NCBI GenBank assembly: GCA_023416995.1
Contig: JAEZGI010000020.1
Span: 62,001 to 126,000, forward strand
From: Bacteroidota bacterium
GTDB taxonomy: Bacteria; Bacteroidota; Bacteroidia; Chitinophagales; Chitinophagaceae
Length of the DNA: 64,000 nt
Direction of reading: 5' to 3'
Shown: positions 8,774 through 17,430 of the stretch, one piece after another
How positions within the stretch are numbered: the first letter of the stretch is position 1
Layout of the letters: each line of letters opens with the position of its first letter
Notes under the pieces: model-generated
Seen by the model: only the letters and a program-made list of their open reading frames with translations
What the model was told of the DNA's origin: nothing
Databases searched by the model: none
Position numbers and translations under genes: made by a program

Positions 8774-10327
8774 TCAGTTGCCGGCGCCATCAGTGTTAGC
8801 CCTTGCAATGGCATAATCACCGATCTTTTGGCCCACTTCCAAACCAATCTCACAGTCGCTGCGAAAATGTATCCCTGCATACATCCGCGACATAGAAGCT
8901 TCGAGCGCCATCGCCTGGTAAGCTGATGCTTTTTCCGGCACGAGGTGCGACAAAACGCGCGCTGCGGCTCCACTGAATGTTGAGTGCCCTGATATATAGG
9001 CGGGGAAGTTGGGAACCCCCGTCAGTGTTTTGATCCGGCTGTCCATCTGGCTGGGCCGCGGGTTGAAGTAAGTGAACTTTGTATCCCAGCAAACTATGCT
9101 TGCATCCATCAAAGCCATATTAAGCAGGGCCATATTACGCGCCCATCTTACTTCGCTATAATTCTTTTTAATAAAATCATCGGCGGCTATTGCATCCCAA
9201 TGACCAGCAGGAGTTGAGGTCGCAACCCCATCTGCCCAAAAATGTACGATGCGATAACGTTCACGAGTATCATTTTGCGTGAACTCAAGTATCTCTGCGG
9301 TTTCCTTTTTCATTTGTTCAGATTTCACAAGCGGTGGCGGACCAGGGCGAAGCGAAATCGCAGTAAGCGAATCAAACAAAAACGGTTTGGTCTTCCCGAA
9401 TACCGGCAACATCGGAGGACGTTTTGGCGACTCGAGGCTATACCATGGCGTTTCACCGCGATCAAGACAATCAGTTTCAAACTTTGCCCAGATCGCCGGG
9501 TTACCACCTGCGGCACCGGCACGGTCAGTGCGTGCACGCGCAACAAATTTCTGCGCAACCTGTTTTCCCAGTGCCTGCCCGGCTTCGAGATCACTTCTGA
9601 CGTTTGCGCCGGAAACGAGCCTTGCGCGCATATGTTCATCGGCAAGCTTTTGTACATATTCCTGATCACCAGGGAAAAGTAATTTCAACATCTCAACAGC
9701 AGCACCGGCAATAACCGCATCTTCGGATGGATAGGAAGGCAGATCTGTACGGGTAATCATAGTGTTGATCGTATTATCAACATTATAAGGCGCAGCACGG
9801 TTATATACTTGTTTGTAATGATAGGCCGCTACCAAAGCGTCATATTGAGCGGCACTAACGTATGCGTAAGCACGTGCAGCATATGGCGGGTTCGCAAAAG
9901 GGAACAATGGATAAGCCAACGGGTTGTTGGCATTTGGTGCGGGATAAGTTCTGTCAGGATTCTGGTAAGGAGGCAGGTTGTGTTTACTTACCAGATCACG
10001 CAGGATTTCATTCCAGCGTAACACCGCACCAGCTGACCAGTATTTAACCATCGCGCGTTCATCATCGGTGATCTTCTTTTGCCAGGAACGTATTTCATTC
10101 AATTGCGCGATGTAATCAGGAGTATTTGTCGCACCAGGTGCCGGCACGTCAACTTCGGTTGCAGATGTGAGCAGTATGGTTTTCCATTGACCGGCATCAC
10201 TGTCGGTTTTTAAAGGGGCAAGAGGTGGCAAATCATCCGTACGTCCATTTATATCTTTTGAACAGGATAGTGGAAGTAATACTGCAAAAGCAGCTCCTAC
10301 AAGTATGGTTGAGAGATATTTTTTCAT
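8774..10327 (-). CDS. Vanadium haloperoxidase / PAP2-type acid phosphatase lipoprotein, copy A
   Basis: 517 residues with a lipoprotein signal (LLPLSC22). The C-terminal third carries the complete PAP2/vanadium-haloperoxidase signature: K417-x6-R424-P425 (KFTYFNPRP), S446-G447-H448 (FPAYISGHS), and S480-R481-x5-H487-x3-D491. These residues bind phosphate or vanadate. The long all-helical N-terminal half is what distinguishes haloperoxidase-like proteins from short lipid phosphatases. It could be a phosphatase or a haloperoxidase; sequence alone does not decide. It is the last gene of a four-gene operon and follows the beta-barrel gene by 15 bases, which suggests that enzyme and outer-membrane barrel act together at the cell surface. 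Confidence 0.85.
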   Translation of the reverse strand: MKKYLSTILVGAAFAVLLPLSCSKDINGRTDDLPPLAPLKTDSDAGQWKTILLTSATEVDVPAPGATNTPDYIAQLNEIRSWQKKITDDERAMVKYWSAGAVLRWNEILRDLVSKHNLPPYQNPDRTYPAPNANNPLAYPLFPFANPPYAARAYAYVSAAQYDALVAAYHYKQVYNRAAPYNVDNTINTMITRTDLPSYPSEDAVIAGAAVEMLKLLFPGDQEYVQKLADEHMRARLVSGANVRSDLEAGQALGKQVAQKFVARARTDRAGAAGGNPAIWAKFETDCLDRGETPWYSLESPKRPPMLPVFGKTKPFLFDSLTAISLRPGPPPLVKSEQMKKETAEILEFTQNDTRERYRIVHFWADGVATSTPAGHWDAIAADDFIKKNYSEVRWARNMALLNMALMDASIVCWDTKFTYFNPRPSQMDSRIKTLTGVPNFPAYISGHSTFSGAAARVLSHLVPEKASAYQAMALEASMSRMYAGIHFRSDCEIGLEVGQKIGDYAIARANTDGAGN

Positions 10328-10342
10328 AAAAAGCAGTTCTGA

Positions 10343-11284
10343 TTAATTAGCGTTGACGGTTTTTTTGTTGAAATCAAAAACATAAGACATACCTGCACTT
10401 ACGCCAAGAGCCTGTCCCATATTGCGGCCCGCGAGCGTATAGCTTGCACCAGCCATCAAACCCATCCCCGGGAACGCCCTTGGATTACATTTCAGATTTA
10501 CGCCCGCCACAGTTGCGTTCATCCGGTTTGAAGGAAAAGGCATGTTGTTGCGTGTAATATCAAATCCACCCAATGTGGTCCAATTGCTAACCATTGCTTC
10601 TGCGCCAAGCAGGTTACCTCGGTAACCTAACCGCAGTTGGAAAGTTGAAGCATCCGGCATCTTCACCTCGTTGGTATAATGTCCTTCGGTGGTATAATAA
10701 AAATCGCGATCAATTTTAATGTTGCTCCTCTGCAGATAAGCAGCGCTTGCGGTTGCATAAAACTTATTGAATTCGTAATCTGCCGTAAGTCGAAGTGTGA
10801 TGTTACGACTGCGAAGCCCTAAGGCCAGTGGCTGAAAATCTGCTACGTAATCTGATACCGGAAAAGAGTAACCACCAACACCCATCAGGTTGAGTTTGCC
10901 TTTACCTATGTTTTGTGTTAGTATCTTATATTTTAAAAACAAGCTCAGATCCTGTACCCCATTAACACCATGCAGTGTGCCGGCTGAAGCTTTGGTCCAC
11001 ACGTAAGGAATGTTAAAGAGTACATTCAGCTTGTTTGAGATGCCATAGTTGCCCATCAATCCCACCATCTGAGTGGAAACGGTTCCGAGATTTTCATTAT
11101 CCCGTTTTAATTTACCTTCCCAATAATCTTCCCAGCTACTGTAACTATACATAAGTGCAGTACAGAAATTGTTTTTTTTCATCATCATTCCATCGGCGTC
11201 AGTTTGTCCAACCGAGGTTAATACGGCCATACTACAGACGGTTGCGAGCACAACCGGTCGAAGGCCGCTCAAAGAAAAATTCAT
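10343..11284 (-). CDS. Outer-membrane beta-barrel protein of the haloperoxidase operon
   Basis: 313 residues with a signal peptide (N-terminal hydrophobic stretch ending at TSVGQ) followed by many alternating amphipathic strands: MVGLMGNYGI, KLNVLFNIPYVW, LSLFLKYKIL, KLNLMGVGGYSF, ITLRLTADYEF. The chain ends in an aromatic-rich strand close to the C terminus (MSYVFDF). This fits a 12- to 14-stranded barrel, perhaps of the phenol-degradation or transporter-like outer membrane family. It sits between the two haloperoxidase-type genes with spacings of 32 and 15 bases. Substrate unknown; a porin for the substrate or product of the neighbouring enzymes is an inference from context. Confidence 0.7.
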   Translation of the reverse strand: MNFSLSGLRPVVLATVCSMAVLTSVGQTDADGMMMKKNNFCTALMYSYSSWEDYWEGKLKRDNENLGTVSTQMVGLMGNYGISNKLNVLFNIPYVWTKASAGTLHGVNGVQDLSLFLKYKILTQNIGKGKLNLMGVGGYSFPVSDYVADFQPLALGLRSRNITLRLTADYEFNKFYATASAAYLQRSNIKIDRDFYYTTEGHYTNEVKMPDASTFQLRLGYRGNLLGAEAMVSNWTTLGGFDITRNNMPFPSNRMNATVAGVNLKCNPRAFPGMGLMAGASYTLAGRNMGQALGVSAGMSYVFDFNKKTVNAN

Positions 11285-11316
11285 ACGATAAGCAGTTTAA
11301 TGGTTAATGGTGTTTG

Positions 11317-12696
11317 TTAGTTTTGCAGTTTGGTAGCGAGAGAGTCTGAAGGCTGAACAGCAGCAAGCTGTTGGCCTTTTTTCATATTTAACTTGGTGAA
11401 GAGATAATTGGCAATGTTGGTTCCCTGTTTGATTCCTTCCTCAACCGCGATGCGATAATGAATGCCTCCGTAAAGCCTGCTTAATGATGCTTCATTAGCC
11501 GCGGCAATTGCAGAGCTAAACTTTCTGTCTGGCCAGCCCCATGCGCGTTCTGTTGAATCAGTGAACGCCTGGTTATCCCCATAAATGCGGGTAAGCACGA
11601 CAGAAGCAGCACTTGAGATCACCGAGTGTCCGCTCGTATATTCAGGAAATGGTGGAGTCTGAAGTCTCGGTTTCCAATTGTTATCTATATACAGGTTGAT
11701 ATAGGTTTCGGGCCTTATAAGACTGTAATGATATTTAGAATCCCAGCAGGCAATAAATCCATCCATTACTCCAAATGCAACGCAGGTATAAGTATAAACG
11801 GTAGATGCAAAATCTGCGTTGTTGTTCGCGCAAATAATTCCGGTTATACCCATCCAGTGACCGCCTGGCGTCATTGCCTTAGTGGCGTACATCACGTGGC
11901 CCACCACATTCATCTTAAACCCATTGCAATCCCAGAAATCAGCCATCGCAACATGATCTTCCTGTGCCCTGTTTCCATAATCATACACCTCCTTTACCAT
12001 CTTGTAAAAATCGCTTGTACTGTCTTTACTAAATGTAAAAGGTGGTTTTGCACGAAACATACTGGCTGAATCCATTACAATTGTCCGGATGCTCATCCAT
12101 TTTGGTTCAACAGCAGGAAAATATGCTGGCGGTGTAGGAACCCATTTCCCTTCATCATTGTTATTAACGGTGTACTTGGGTGCAGATCTTGTTTCTGCAT
12201 ACTGATCTTTTTTGCTCCATGCCAAAACAGACTTTGCAACTTCAACTCCATAAGCGACAGAATTCTCCAGTTCATCATCGGGCATACCATGATCTTCTGC
12301 CAACCGGTTCAATGAATCAAGGATAGCGTCAGTTTTGTCTTTGGAGAAGGTAAGCGTACGTCCCACCTCCATGAAAGCTGTAAGAGCCGCAAACTCAGCG
12401 TTTATCTTCTTCCCTTCAACGGGTTTAGGAGAACCTGTGTATCCTGCTAACTGCCCGCCGAGCGAGATGTATCCAGGATCAAGATTTGCCAAAACCTCGT
12501 AAGCTGCCAGGTGCGAATAAGCATATATTCTGCTCGCAACAGGAGGATTGAAGATGTCATAAGTCATCACCTCCGTTAGTTGAGAAACGGTCTTACTATA
12601 CAATTTTCCGTCCTGGAAAACCGATTCATAGTCCTTTTTGTTGTTACAGGCATTCAGAACGGCCAGGAACAGGAGCCCCACAAGTACATTGCGCAT
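11317..12696 (-). CDS. Vanadium haloperoxidase / PAP2-type lipoprotein, copy B
   Basis: 459 residues starting at the ATG at 12696, which gives a proper lipoprotein signal MRNVLVGLLFLAVLNAC. A longer frame reaching 12804 would overlap the upstream gene by about 60 bases and bury that signal, so I reject it. The phosphate/vanadate pocket shows K321-x6-R328-P329 (KYHYSLIRP), S355-G356-H357 (YTSGHS) and S406-R407-x5-H413. The aspartate expected four residues after H413 (as in copy A) is alanine, A417. The catalytic histidine therefore lacks its usual acidic partner. Copy B is diverged from copy A, so the pair is old or came together from different families. Confidence 0.85.
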   Translation of the reverse strand: MRNVLVGLLFLAVLNACNNKKDYESVFQDGKLYSKTVSQLTEVMTYDIFNPPVASRIYAYSHLAAYEVLANLDPGYISLGGQLAGYTGSPKPVEGKKINAEFAALTAFMEVGRTLTFSKDKTDAILDSLNRLAEDHGMPDDELENSVAYGVEVAKSVLAWSKKDQYAETRSAPKYTVNNNDEGKWVPTPPAYFPAVEPKWMSIRTIVMDSASMFRAKPPFTFSKDSTSDFYKMVKEVYDYGNRAQEDHVAMADFWDCNGFKMNVVGHVMYATKAMTPGGHWMGITGIICANNNADFASTVYTYTCVAFGVMDGFIACWDSKYHYSLIRPETYINLYIDNNWKPRLQTPPFPEYTSGHSVISSAASVVLTRIYGDNQAFTDSTERAWGWPDRKFSSAIAAANEASLSRLYGGIHYRIAVEEGIKQGTNIANYLFTKLNMKKGQQLAAVQPSDSLATKLQN

Positions 12697-12742
12697 AAAA
12701 ACTTCAGATAAGGAAAAAACAATCCCCGCCGGGTGAGGGCGG

Positions 12743-13285
12743 TTAACCAACAAATCGGGTAAACTGTTCCGGCGGCTGCCCGGGGCTTTTTTGGCTGAAT
12801 GCATTGAGTAATGCAGTATCGGGAGATAATATCATTACAGCAACCTGTGCAGGTGCTGATATGGACCAATTATTCTGTTGATCACGGTATTCACTGAAAA
12901 ATCCTTTGTATGCAAAACTACCCGACTTTTTCGCCTGGGCATCCTGATCCAGATCGTTTATCAATCTGAAATAATCAGCTTTTGAAGACTCGATTTTTGT
13001 TCTGCCCTCGTTCGGTATACACAACACTACCAGTTCGCCTTTTTCAACTTTGCGTTTTACATATTTATAATGTACGCCTTCAATTTCGATCTCTCCATCG
13101 AACCGTTCAAAATCAGCCCAGGTATTTTGGTAAGGAAGATTAAGCGGCACCCGCATTTCCACAAGCGTTGATTCGTCGTATTGCTCATGATCTAATACGG
13201 CCTCCAGATTGCGGGTCGCATTTAATGCCATTACATCGGAAACCAGGCGGTAGCCGATCCAGTTAAACAATAACAGGCCAAGCAA
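12743..13285 (-). CDS. Small membrane-anchored protein heading the haloperoxidase operon
   Basis: About 180 residues: an N-terminal hydrophobic helix (LGLLLFNWIGYRLV) then a soluble, presumably periplasmic domain of unknown fold with strands YVKRKVEKGELVVLCIPNEG. No family recognised. The start is unusual. There is no ATG; the first standard codon is TTG at 13285, yet the preceding in-frame codons (three CTG followed by AAA AAG at about 13315-13301) would make a typical KK-plus-hydrophobic anchor, so translation may begin at a CTG. A promoter-like TTTG-N17-TTAATTTG lies just upstream. It is the first gene of the operon that contains both haloperoxidase-type lipoproteins and the barrel, separated from copy B by 46 bases. 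Confidence 0.6.
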   Translation of the reverse strand: MLGLLLFNWIGYRLVSDVMALNATRNLEAVLDHEQYDESTLVEMRVPLNLPYQNTWADFERFDGEIEIEGVHYKYVKRKVEKGELVVLCIPNEGRTKIESSKADYFRLINDLDQDAQAKKSGSFAYKGFFSEYRDQQNNWSISAPAQVAVMILSPDTALLNAFSQKSPGQPPEQFTRFVG

Positions 13286-13329
13286 TAATATGGAAGCAAC
13301 CTTTTTCAGCAGCAGTGGTTTGTGTCACA

Positions 13330-13358
13330 CAAATTAAGAAAATTTGCGAAGTATCAAA
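13330..13358 (-). promoter_or_regulatory. Bacteroidota-type promoter of the haloperoxidase operon
   Basis: On the minus strand TTTG (13358-13355) is followed after 17 bases by TTAATTTG (13337-13330), a near match to the TTTG / TAnnTTTG promoter of this phylum. Predicted transcription start is near 13323, leaving only a short leader before any of the candidate start codons of the 13285 gene. The spacing is slightly shorter than the usual 19-21. Confidence 0.45.
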
Positions 13359-13381
13359 TTTTTTTTGAAATTTTTATCTGC

Positions 13382-14155
13382 CTAGGTATTGAGTTTGATA
13401 AAACCCCCGTCAATCGGGTAATCACAACCCGTTATAAAGGCAGCTTCATCTGAACAAAGATATAATGCCAGGTTGGCGACCTCTTCAGGTTCTGCCATCC
13501 TGCCGATGGGCTGTGTGCGTGACAGCTTTTCAAACATTTCCTTTTCCTGGCCAGGATAGTTCTTTGCAATGAAACCGTCTACAAACGGTGTATGCACACG
13601 ACCCGGCGAAATACTATTACACCTGATTTTTTCAGTCAGATAATCTTTTGCTACTGATAACGTCATGCCTATAACTGCACCCTTTGTCATTGAATAAGCA
13701 AAACGATCAGGAATGCCCACCGTAGAAGCAACAGAAGCCATATTCACAATCACGCCACCCTTTCCTTTCATAAAAGGAACAACTGCATGCAAACAATTAT
13801 AAATACCCTTCACATTGACAGCGGTTAACCGGTCAAAATCGGCTTCATCAGTTTTTTCCAGATTGCCAACATGAGCGATACCCGCATTATTTACTAGAAT
13901 ATCAATGCTTCCGGCTTCACTGTAAATGCTATTAATCACCTGGTCAACTTCCGTTTGTTGTGCAACATTACATTTTTTAAATAGGCCCATGCCTCCGGCT
14001 GAAATGATTTCTTTTACAACATCGCGGCTACCTTCCTCATTCATGTCCAGGATATATACATCCGCACCCTGGCGCGCAAACACGAGCGAAATGGCACGAC
14101 CAATGCCACTGCCACCCCCTGTTATTACTGCAATTTTGTTATCAAGACGTAACAT
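13382..14155 (-). CDS. SDR dehydrogenase, probably 2-keto-3-deoxy-L-fuconate dehydrogenase
   Basis: A 257-residue classical short-chain dehydrogenase: NAD-binding TGGGSGIG at about residues 12-19, LVNNAGIA, the catalytic S/Y/K set with YSMTKG near residues 153-158, and a C-terminal CDYPIDGGF. The acidic residue after strand 2 (ILDMN) favours NAD over NADP. It is the last gene of the six-gene cluster 13382-18294. Given a second SDR that looks like the sugar dehydrogenase, this one most likely oxidises 2-keto-3-deoxy-L-fuconate to the 2,4-diketo acid that the FAH-family enzyme then cleaves. It starts two bases after the transporter stop, indicating coupling. The substrate is inferred from the operon. 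Confidence 0.8.
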   Translation of the reverse strand: MLRLDNKIAVITGGGSGIGRAISLVFARQGADVYILDMNEEGSRDVVKEIISAGGMGLFKKCNVAQQTEVDQVINSIYSEAGSIDILVNNAGIAHVGNLEKTDEADFDRLTAVNVKGIYNCLHAVVPFMKGKGGVIVNMASVASTVGIPDRFAYSMTKGAVIGMTLSVAKDYLTEKIRCNSISPGRVHTPFVDGFIAKNYPGQEKEMFEKLSRTQPIGRMAEPEEVANLALYLCSDEAAFITGCDYPIDGGFIKLNT

Positions 14156-14157
14156 CG

Positions 14158-15438
14158 TTATTTAATTTGTGCTGTTGGTTTAATAACCTTGTAACCGCGG
14201 ATTGCAAAAAGCAGAACAACGGCAAAACAAACAGCCGGAACATAATAAGCAGTTTGAATACTACCGGTCTTATCAGAAATATAACCCATCAGTAACGGCG
14301 CAATCCCACCGCCTACAATAGCCATCACTAAAAACGAAGAAGCAATTTTTGACTCTTCTCCAATATCCTTTATGCCCAGTGCAAAAATAGTTGGAAACAT
14401 GATCGACATAAAAAACGGAACAGCAAGCATTGCATACAAAGCCACATTACCTGAAAACAACACACCCACAAGAACAAGCAGGATGCTGATCACGGAATAC
14501 AAAGCCAGAAGTTGCGCGGGTCTTATATACCGCATCAAAAAAGTTCCCGCAAAACGGCCAACCATAAAACCAACCATTGCGATAGAACCCCACAGATATG
14601 CTGCTTGTTTTTCCGGGATATCTGCAACGTAACGCGCATAACGAATGATAAAGCTTCCTACTCCAACCTGTGCGCCGATATAAAAGAACTGTGCAATCAC
14701 CGCCCACTTAACATGACTATGTCTGAACACCCGGGCAGAAAATGACTTTCCCTCTTCGGCATCACCTTCATTTATTTCGGGCAGCTTTGTTGTAAAGAAC
14801 AGTATCGTCACAAGCAATACGATTGCTGCGATTATCATGTAAGGTACCTTCACCGTGCCGGCTTCAAGATTAAGATAAGTGTTTAACTGCTCAGGGCTCA
14901 TCTGTTGCAGTTGCTCAGGTGAATATTCAATGCCCGACAAAATAAAACTTCCACCTATCATTGGAGCAAGAACCGCACCTACACCATTAAAGGATTGTGC
15001 AAAATTCAAGCGCTGCTCAGATGTTTCTTTGGGCCCCAGTTTTGTTATATATGGGTTGGCCACTGTTTCAAGAAACGTGGCGCCACTTGCTATTATAAAT
15101 AACGCCAGCAGAAAAAAATTATAACTTCTTGCAGAAGCAGCCGGTACAAACAGAATGGTACCTATGCCATACAATACGAGTCCTACAATGATCCCGTTCT
15201 TATAACCATATCTGTGCATAAACCAACCTGCAGGAAGGGCAACAAGGCAGTAGCCAAGATAAACTGCCGAATCAATAAATGCTGATTGCGTATCAGTAAG
15301 CTGACAGGCCTTCTTTAGATGTGGTATCAGAATAGGATTGATGTTGTGTAAGAAAGCCCATAAAAAGAACAAACTTGTTACAAGTATAAACGGGAGCAGG
15401 TATTTATTGGATGACTGGCTGGATGTAAGGGATGACAT
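14158..15438 (-). CDS. fucP: FucP-like sugar:proton symporter (MFS, FGHS family)
   Basis: 426 residues with twelve predicted membrane helices and the hallmarks of the fucose-galactose-glucose:H+ symporter family: the opening SLFFLWAFLHNINPILIPHL, YLGYCLVALPAGWFMHRYGYK between helices 2 and 3, and FLETVANPYITKLG in helix 4, where the acidic residue corresponds to the proton-coupling glutamate of E. coli FucP. It brings the sugar through the inner membrane for the surrounding oxidative enzymes. It lies between the two SDR genes (spacing 2 and about 30 bases). L-fucose is the favoured substrate given the cluster, though related deoxy-sugars are possible. Confidence 0.85.
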   Translation of the reverse strand: MSSLTSSQSSNKYLLPFILVTSLFFLWAFLHNINPILIPHLKKACQLTDTQSAFIDSAVYLGYCLVALPAGWFMHRYGYKNGIIVGLVLYGIGTILFVPAASARSYNFFLLALFIIASGATFLETVANPYITKLGPKETSEQRLNFAQSFNGVGAVLAPMIGGSFILSGIEYSPEQLQQMSPEQLNTYLNLEAGTVKVPYMIIAAIVLLVTILFFTTKLPEINEGDAEEGKSFSARVFRHSHVKWAVIAQFFYIGAQVGVGSFIIRYARYVADIPEKQAAYLWGSIAMVGFMVGRFAGTFLMRYIRPAQLLALYSVISILLVLVGVLFSGNVALYAMLAVPFFMSIMFPTIFALGIKDIGEESKIASSFLVMAIVGGGIAPLLMGYISDKTGSIQTAYYVPAVCFAVVLLFAIRGYKVIKPTAQIK

Positions 15439-15468
15439 GCATTCGTTTTTAGATGGTAGTATGTTGGC

Positions 15469-16251
15469 TTAGGTAAGGCTTCGGTCAAGATGAGTATAAC
15501 CGCCATCCACGTACAGGATCTGTCCGGTGGTATGTGCAGACCGGGTACTGAGCAGGAAGATTGCCGTATCAGCAATTTCTTCCGCCGTTGTAAATCTTTT
15601 TTCCAAAGGGATCTTGGATACGATCTGCTCCAGTTTCCCTTTTGGATCGGGTAATGAATTGATCCAGTTTTCATATAACGGTGTCCACACTTCCGCAGGC
15701 AGCACGGTATTCACGCGTATTGAATAAGGCAACAATTCAACGGCCCATTCACGGGTAAGCGCATTAATAGCACCTTTAGATGCTGCATAACCCGAGGTAT
15801 TGCCCTGACCGGTAGTCGCCACCTTCGAACCTATGTTTACGATACTTCCCTTTGTCGCTTTCAGATAAGGTAAAGCGTAATGAACCAGGTTATAATAATG
15901 GCTAAGGTTTTTCTGAAGCGACTGCATAAACTTTTCCGGCGAACCATTTTCAAGACCAACGCCATCGTTTACTCCGGCATTATTTACGATCCCATCGATA
16001 CGCGAGTACTTTGCAATAACGGTCTCAATAACCTCTTTACATACTTCTGCATGCGCCAGTTCAGCCTTCACTGCACTTGCATTACCTCCGGCCTTTGTTA
16101 TCCGCTCAACCTGAACATTATTATCATTAGCATCTCTGCCGGCAATTACGACGATAGCTCCCTCAGCTGCGAGCCCGCTGCTGATTGCAGCCCCAATACC
16201 TTTGGCACCGCCGGTTACGATAAATACTTTTTCTTTTAAAAACAGATCCAT
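15469..16251 (-). CDS. SDR dehydrogenase, probable L-fucose dehydrogenase
   Basis: 261 residues beginning at the ATG at 16251 (MDLFLKEKVFIVTGG), immediately after the upstream stop; a longer frame to 16335 would overlap the lactonase gene and is rejected. Rossmann motif TGGAKGIG, IVNNAGVN, catalytic YAASKG and the C-terminal ILYVDGGYTH are present. The lack of an acidic residue after strand 2 (VIAGRD) would tolerate NADP. Within the operon it is best explained as the first oxidation, converting L-fucose to L-fuconolactone. The following lactonase gene lies directly upstream with a one-base gap, so the two are translationally coupled. The exact sugar remains an inference. Confidence 0.8.
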   Translation of the reverse strand: MDLFLKEKVFIVTGGAKGIGAAISSGLAAEGAIVVIAGRDANDNNVQVERITKAGGNASAVKAELAHAEVCKEVIETVIAKYSRIDGIVNNAGVNDGVGLENGSPEKFMQSLQKNLSHYYNLVHYALPYLKATKGSIVNIGSKVATTGQGNTSGYAASKGAINALTREWAVELLPYSIRVNTVLPAEVWTPLYENWINSLPDPKGKLEQIVSKIPLEKRFTTAEEIADTAIFLLSTRSAHTTGQILYVDGGYTHLDRSLT

Positions 16252-16252
16252 A

Positions 16253-17077
16253 CTATAAATTATAAAATTGAGTAGCGTTAAGTCCGAATACCTTCTCTTT
16301 GTCTTCATCGAGAAAGGTCTCCATATATTTTTCAATCAGACTTTTCCATTGCACATAAATTCCGGACAGCAACATTACCGGCCAGTCGCTTCCAAACATG
16401 AGCCGGTCGGGACCAAAGGCGCCGAATACAACATCCAGATAAGGATAGAAATCGCCGGGACTCCATTGCTTCCATGCTGCCTCAGTAAACAGACCAGACA
16501 GTTTACAATACACATCAGGGTTACTGGCGATGGCTTCAATATTTTTTTTCCATTCTGATAACTCCTTGTTGCGGATATCGGGTTTGGCGCAATGGTCGAT
16601 CACAAACTTCTGCCCGGGCAACGCATCCGTAAAATCAATGGCCGCCGGCAATTGGTGATGATAAATCAGGATATCATAGGTGTAATTAAAAGGTAACAAT
16701 GCTGAAACACCGCGTCGAAAATTTGCATCAGCAAGAAATTCAGCCGGTTCGCCCTGAACAATGTGGCGCCACCCTTTAATGATTGGATATTGCGAGAAGT
16801 ATTCAAGGCGTTCAGCAACTTTGTCTGACCGCAGATCGGTCCAGCCAACAACACCTTTTATAACAGGATAGGTTTTTGCAAGTTCCACATAAAACTCCGT
16901 CTCAACCTCCGATTGGTCGGCCTGTACGGCTACACAACCATTGATACCGTTTCTTCGCAGCGTTGTCTCCAACAAATGCGGAAGATAATCTTCCTTCAAC
17001 GTTTTCATGTCGTTGGTGATCCAGGTATCTCTTTTTTTGTCGTACTTCCAGAAATGTACGTGCGAATCAATTGTCAT
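16253..17077 (-). CDS. Amidohydrolase-family lactonase, probable L-fuconolactone hydrolase
   Basis: 274 residues starting at the ATG at 17077 (MTIDSHVHFW), which avoids overlap with the mutarotase gene. The amidohydrolase barrel shows the first metal motif DSHVHFW, the KGWRHIVQGEP segment with its histidine, FVIDHCAKPDI, and LMFGSDWPV carrying the catalytic aspartate. These are the marks of the COG3618 lactonases that open L-fuconolactone or L-rhamnonolactone. It would convert the product of the adjacent dehydrogenase to L-fuconate. The gene is one base away from that dehydrogenase and about 10 bases after the mutarotase. Confidence 0.85.
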   Translation of the reverse strand: MTIDSHVHFWKYDKKRDTWITNDMKTLKEDYLPHLLETTLRRNGINGCVAVQADQSEVETEFYVELAKTYPVIKGVVGWTDLRSDKVAERLEYFSQYPIIKGWRHIVQGEPAEFLADANFRRGVSALLPFNYTYDILIYHHQLPAAIDFTDALPGQKFVIDHCAKPDIRNKELSEWKKNIEAIASNPDVYCKLSGLFTEAAWKQWSPGDFYPYLDVVFGAFGPDRLMFGSDWPVMLLSGIYVQWKSLIEKYMETFLDEDKEKVFGLNATQFYNL

Positions 17078-17087
17078 AATGAGATGG

Positions 17088-17417
17088 TTAACATTCAAAA
17101 ATTTTATCCATCAATACCCATTTGGCGCCTGCTTCTGCGTGAGGTAGCGCCTCCTGATATTTCCACATCAATTCTTCCCACTCCTGCACTTTCTCATTGG
17201 CTGCATCTGCGGCTGCTTTCTTGTCAAAGCTAAAACTTTCGTTCACCTCCATTATCATAAACAGCCTGGTACCGGTGCGATAGATCTCCATACTTTCAAT
17301 ACCCGCATCGCTGATGCTTTGGATGATCTCGGGCCAAACTTTTTTATGGTGCGATTCATATGCAGCTATCAATGCGGCATCATCCTTCAGATCAAGTGCA
17401 AGACAATATCTTCTCAT
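17088..17417 (-). CDS. L-rhamnose/L-fucose mutarotase family protein
   Basis: About 109 residues of the dimeric ferredoxin-like RhaM/FucU-type mutarotase fold: RYCLALDLKDD at the N terminus, a YESHHKKVWPEIIQSI helix with the catalytic histidine, GIESMEIYRTGTRLFMIMEV, and a terminal WVLMDKIFEC. It speeds interconversion of alpha and beta pyranose forms so that the sugar dehydrogenase receives the right anomer. It sits second in the cluster, 13 bases after the FAH-family gene. Similarity is to the RhaM family rather than to E. coli FucU; human and bacterial members act on L-fucose or L-rhamnose. Confidence 0.85.
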   Translation of the reverse strand: MRRYCLALDLKDDAALIAAYESHHKKVWPEIIQSISDAGIESMEIYRTGTRLFMIMEVNESFSFDKKAAADAANEKVQEWEELMWKYQEALPHAEAGAKWVLMDKIFEC

Positions 17418-17430
17418 TTACTGACTGTTA

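Noticed and set aside
9242..9682. Plus-strand frames of 128-146 residues inside the haloperoxidase copy A gene
   Set aside because: Arginine- and cysteine-rich without recognisable pattern and entirely covered by a gene with clear motifs on the other strand.
12697..12804. N-terminal extension of haloperoxidase copy B
   Set aside because: It would overlap the upstream gene and hide the lipoprotein signal that starts at 12696.
16252..16335. N-terminal extension of the fucose dehydrogenase
   Set aside because: It overlaps the lactonase gene and does not match SDR starts; the ATG at 16251 directly follows the lactonase stop.
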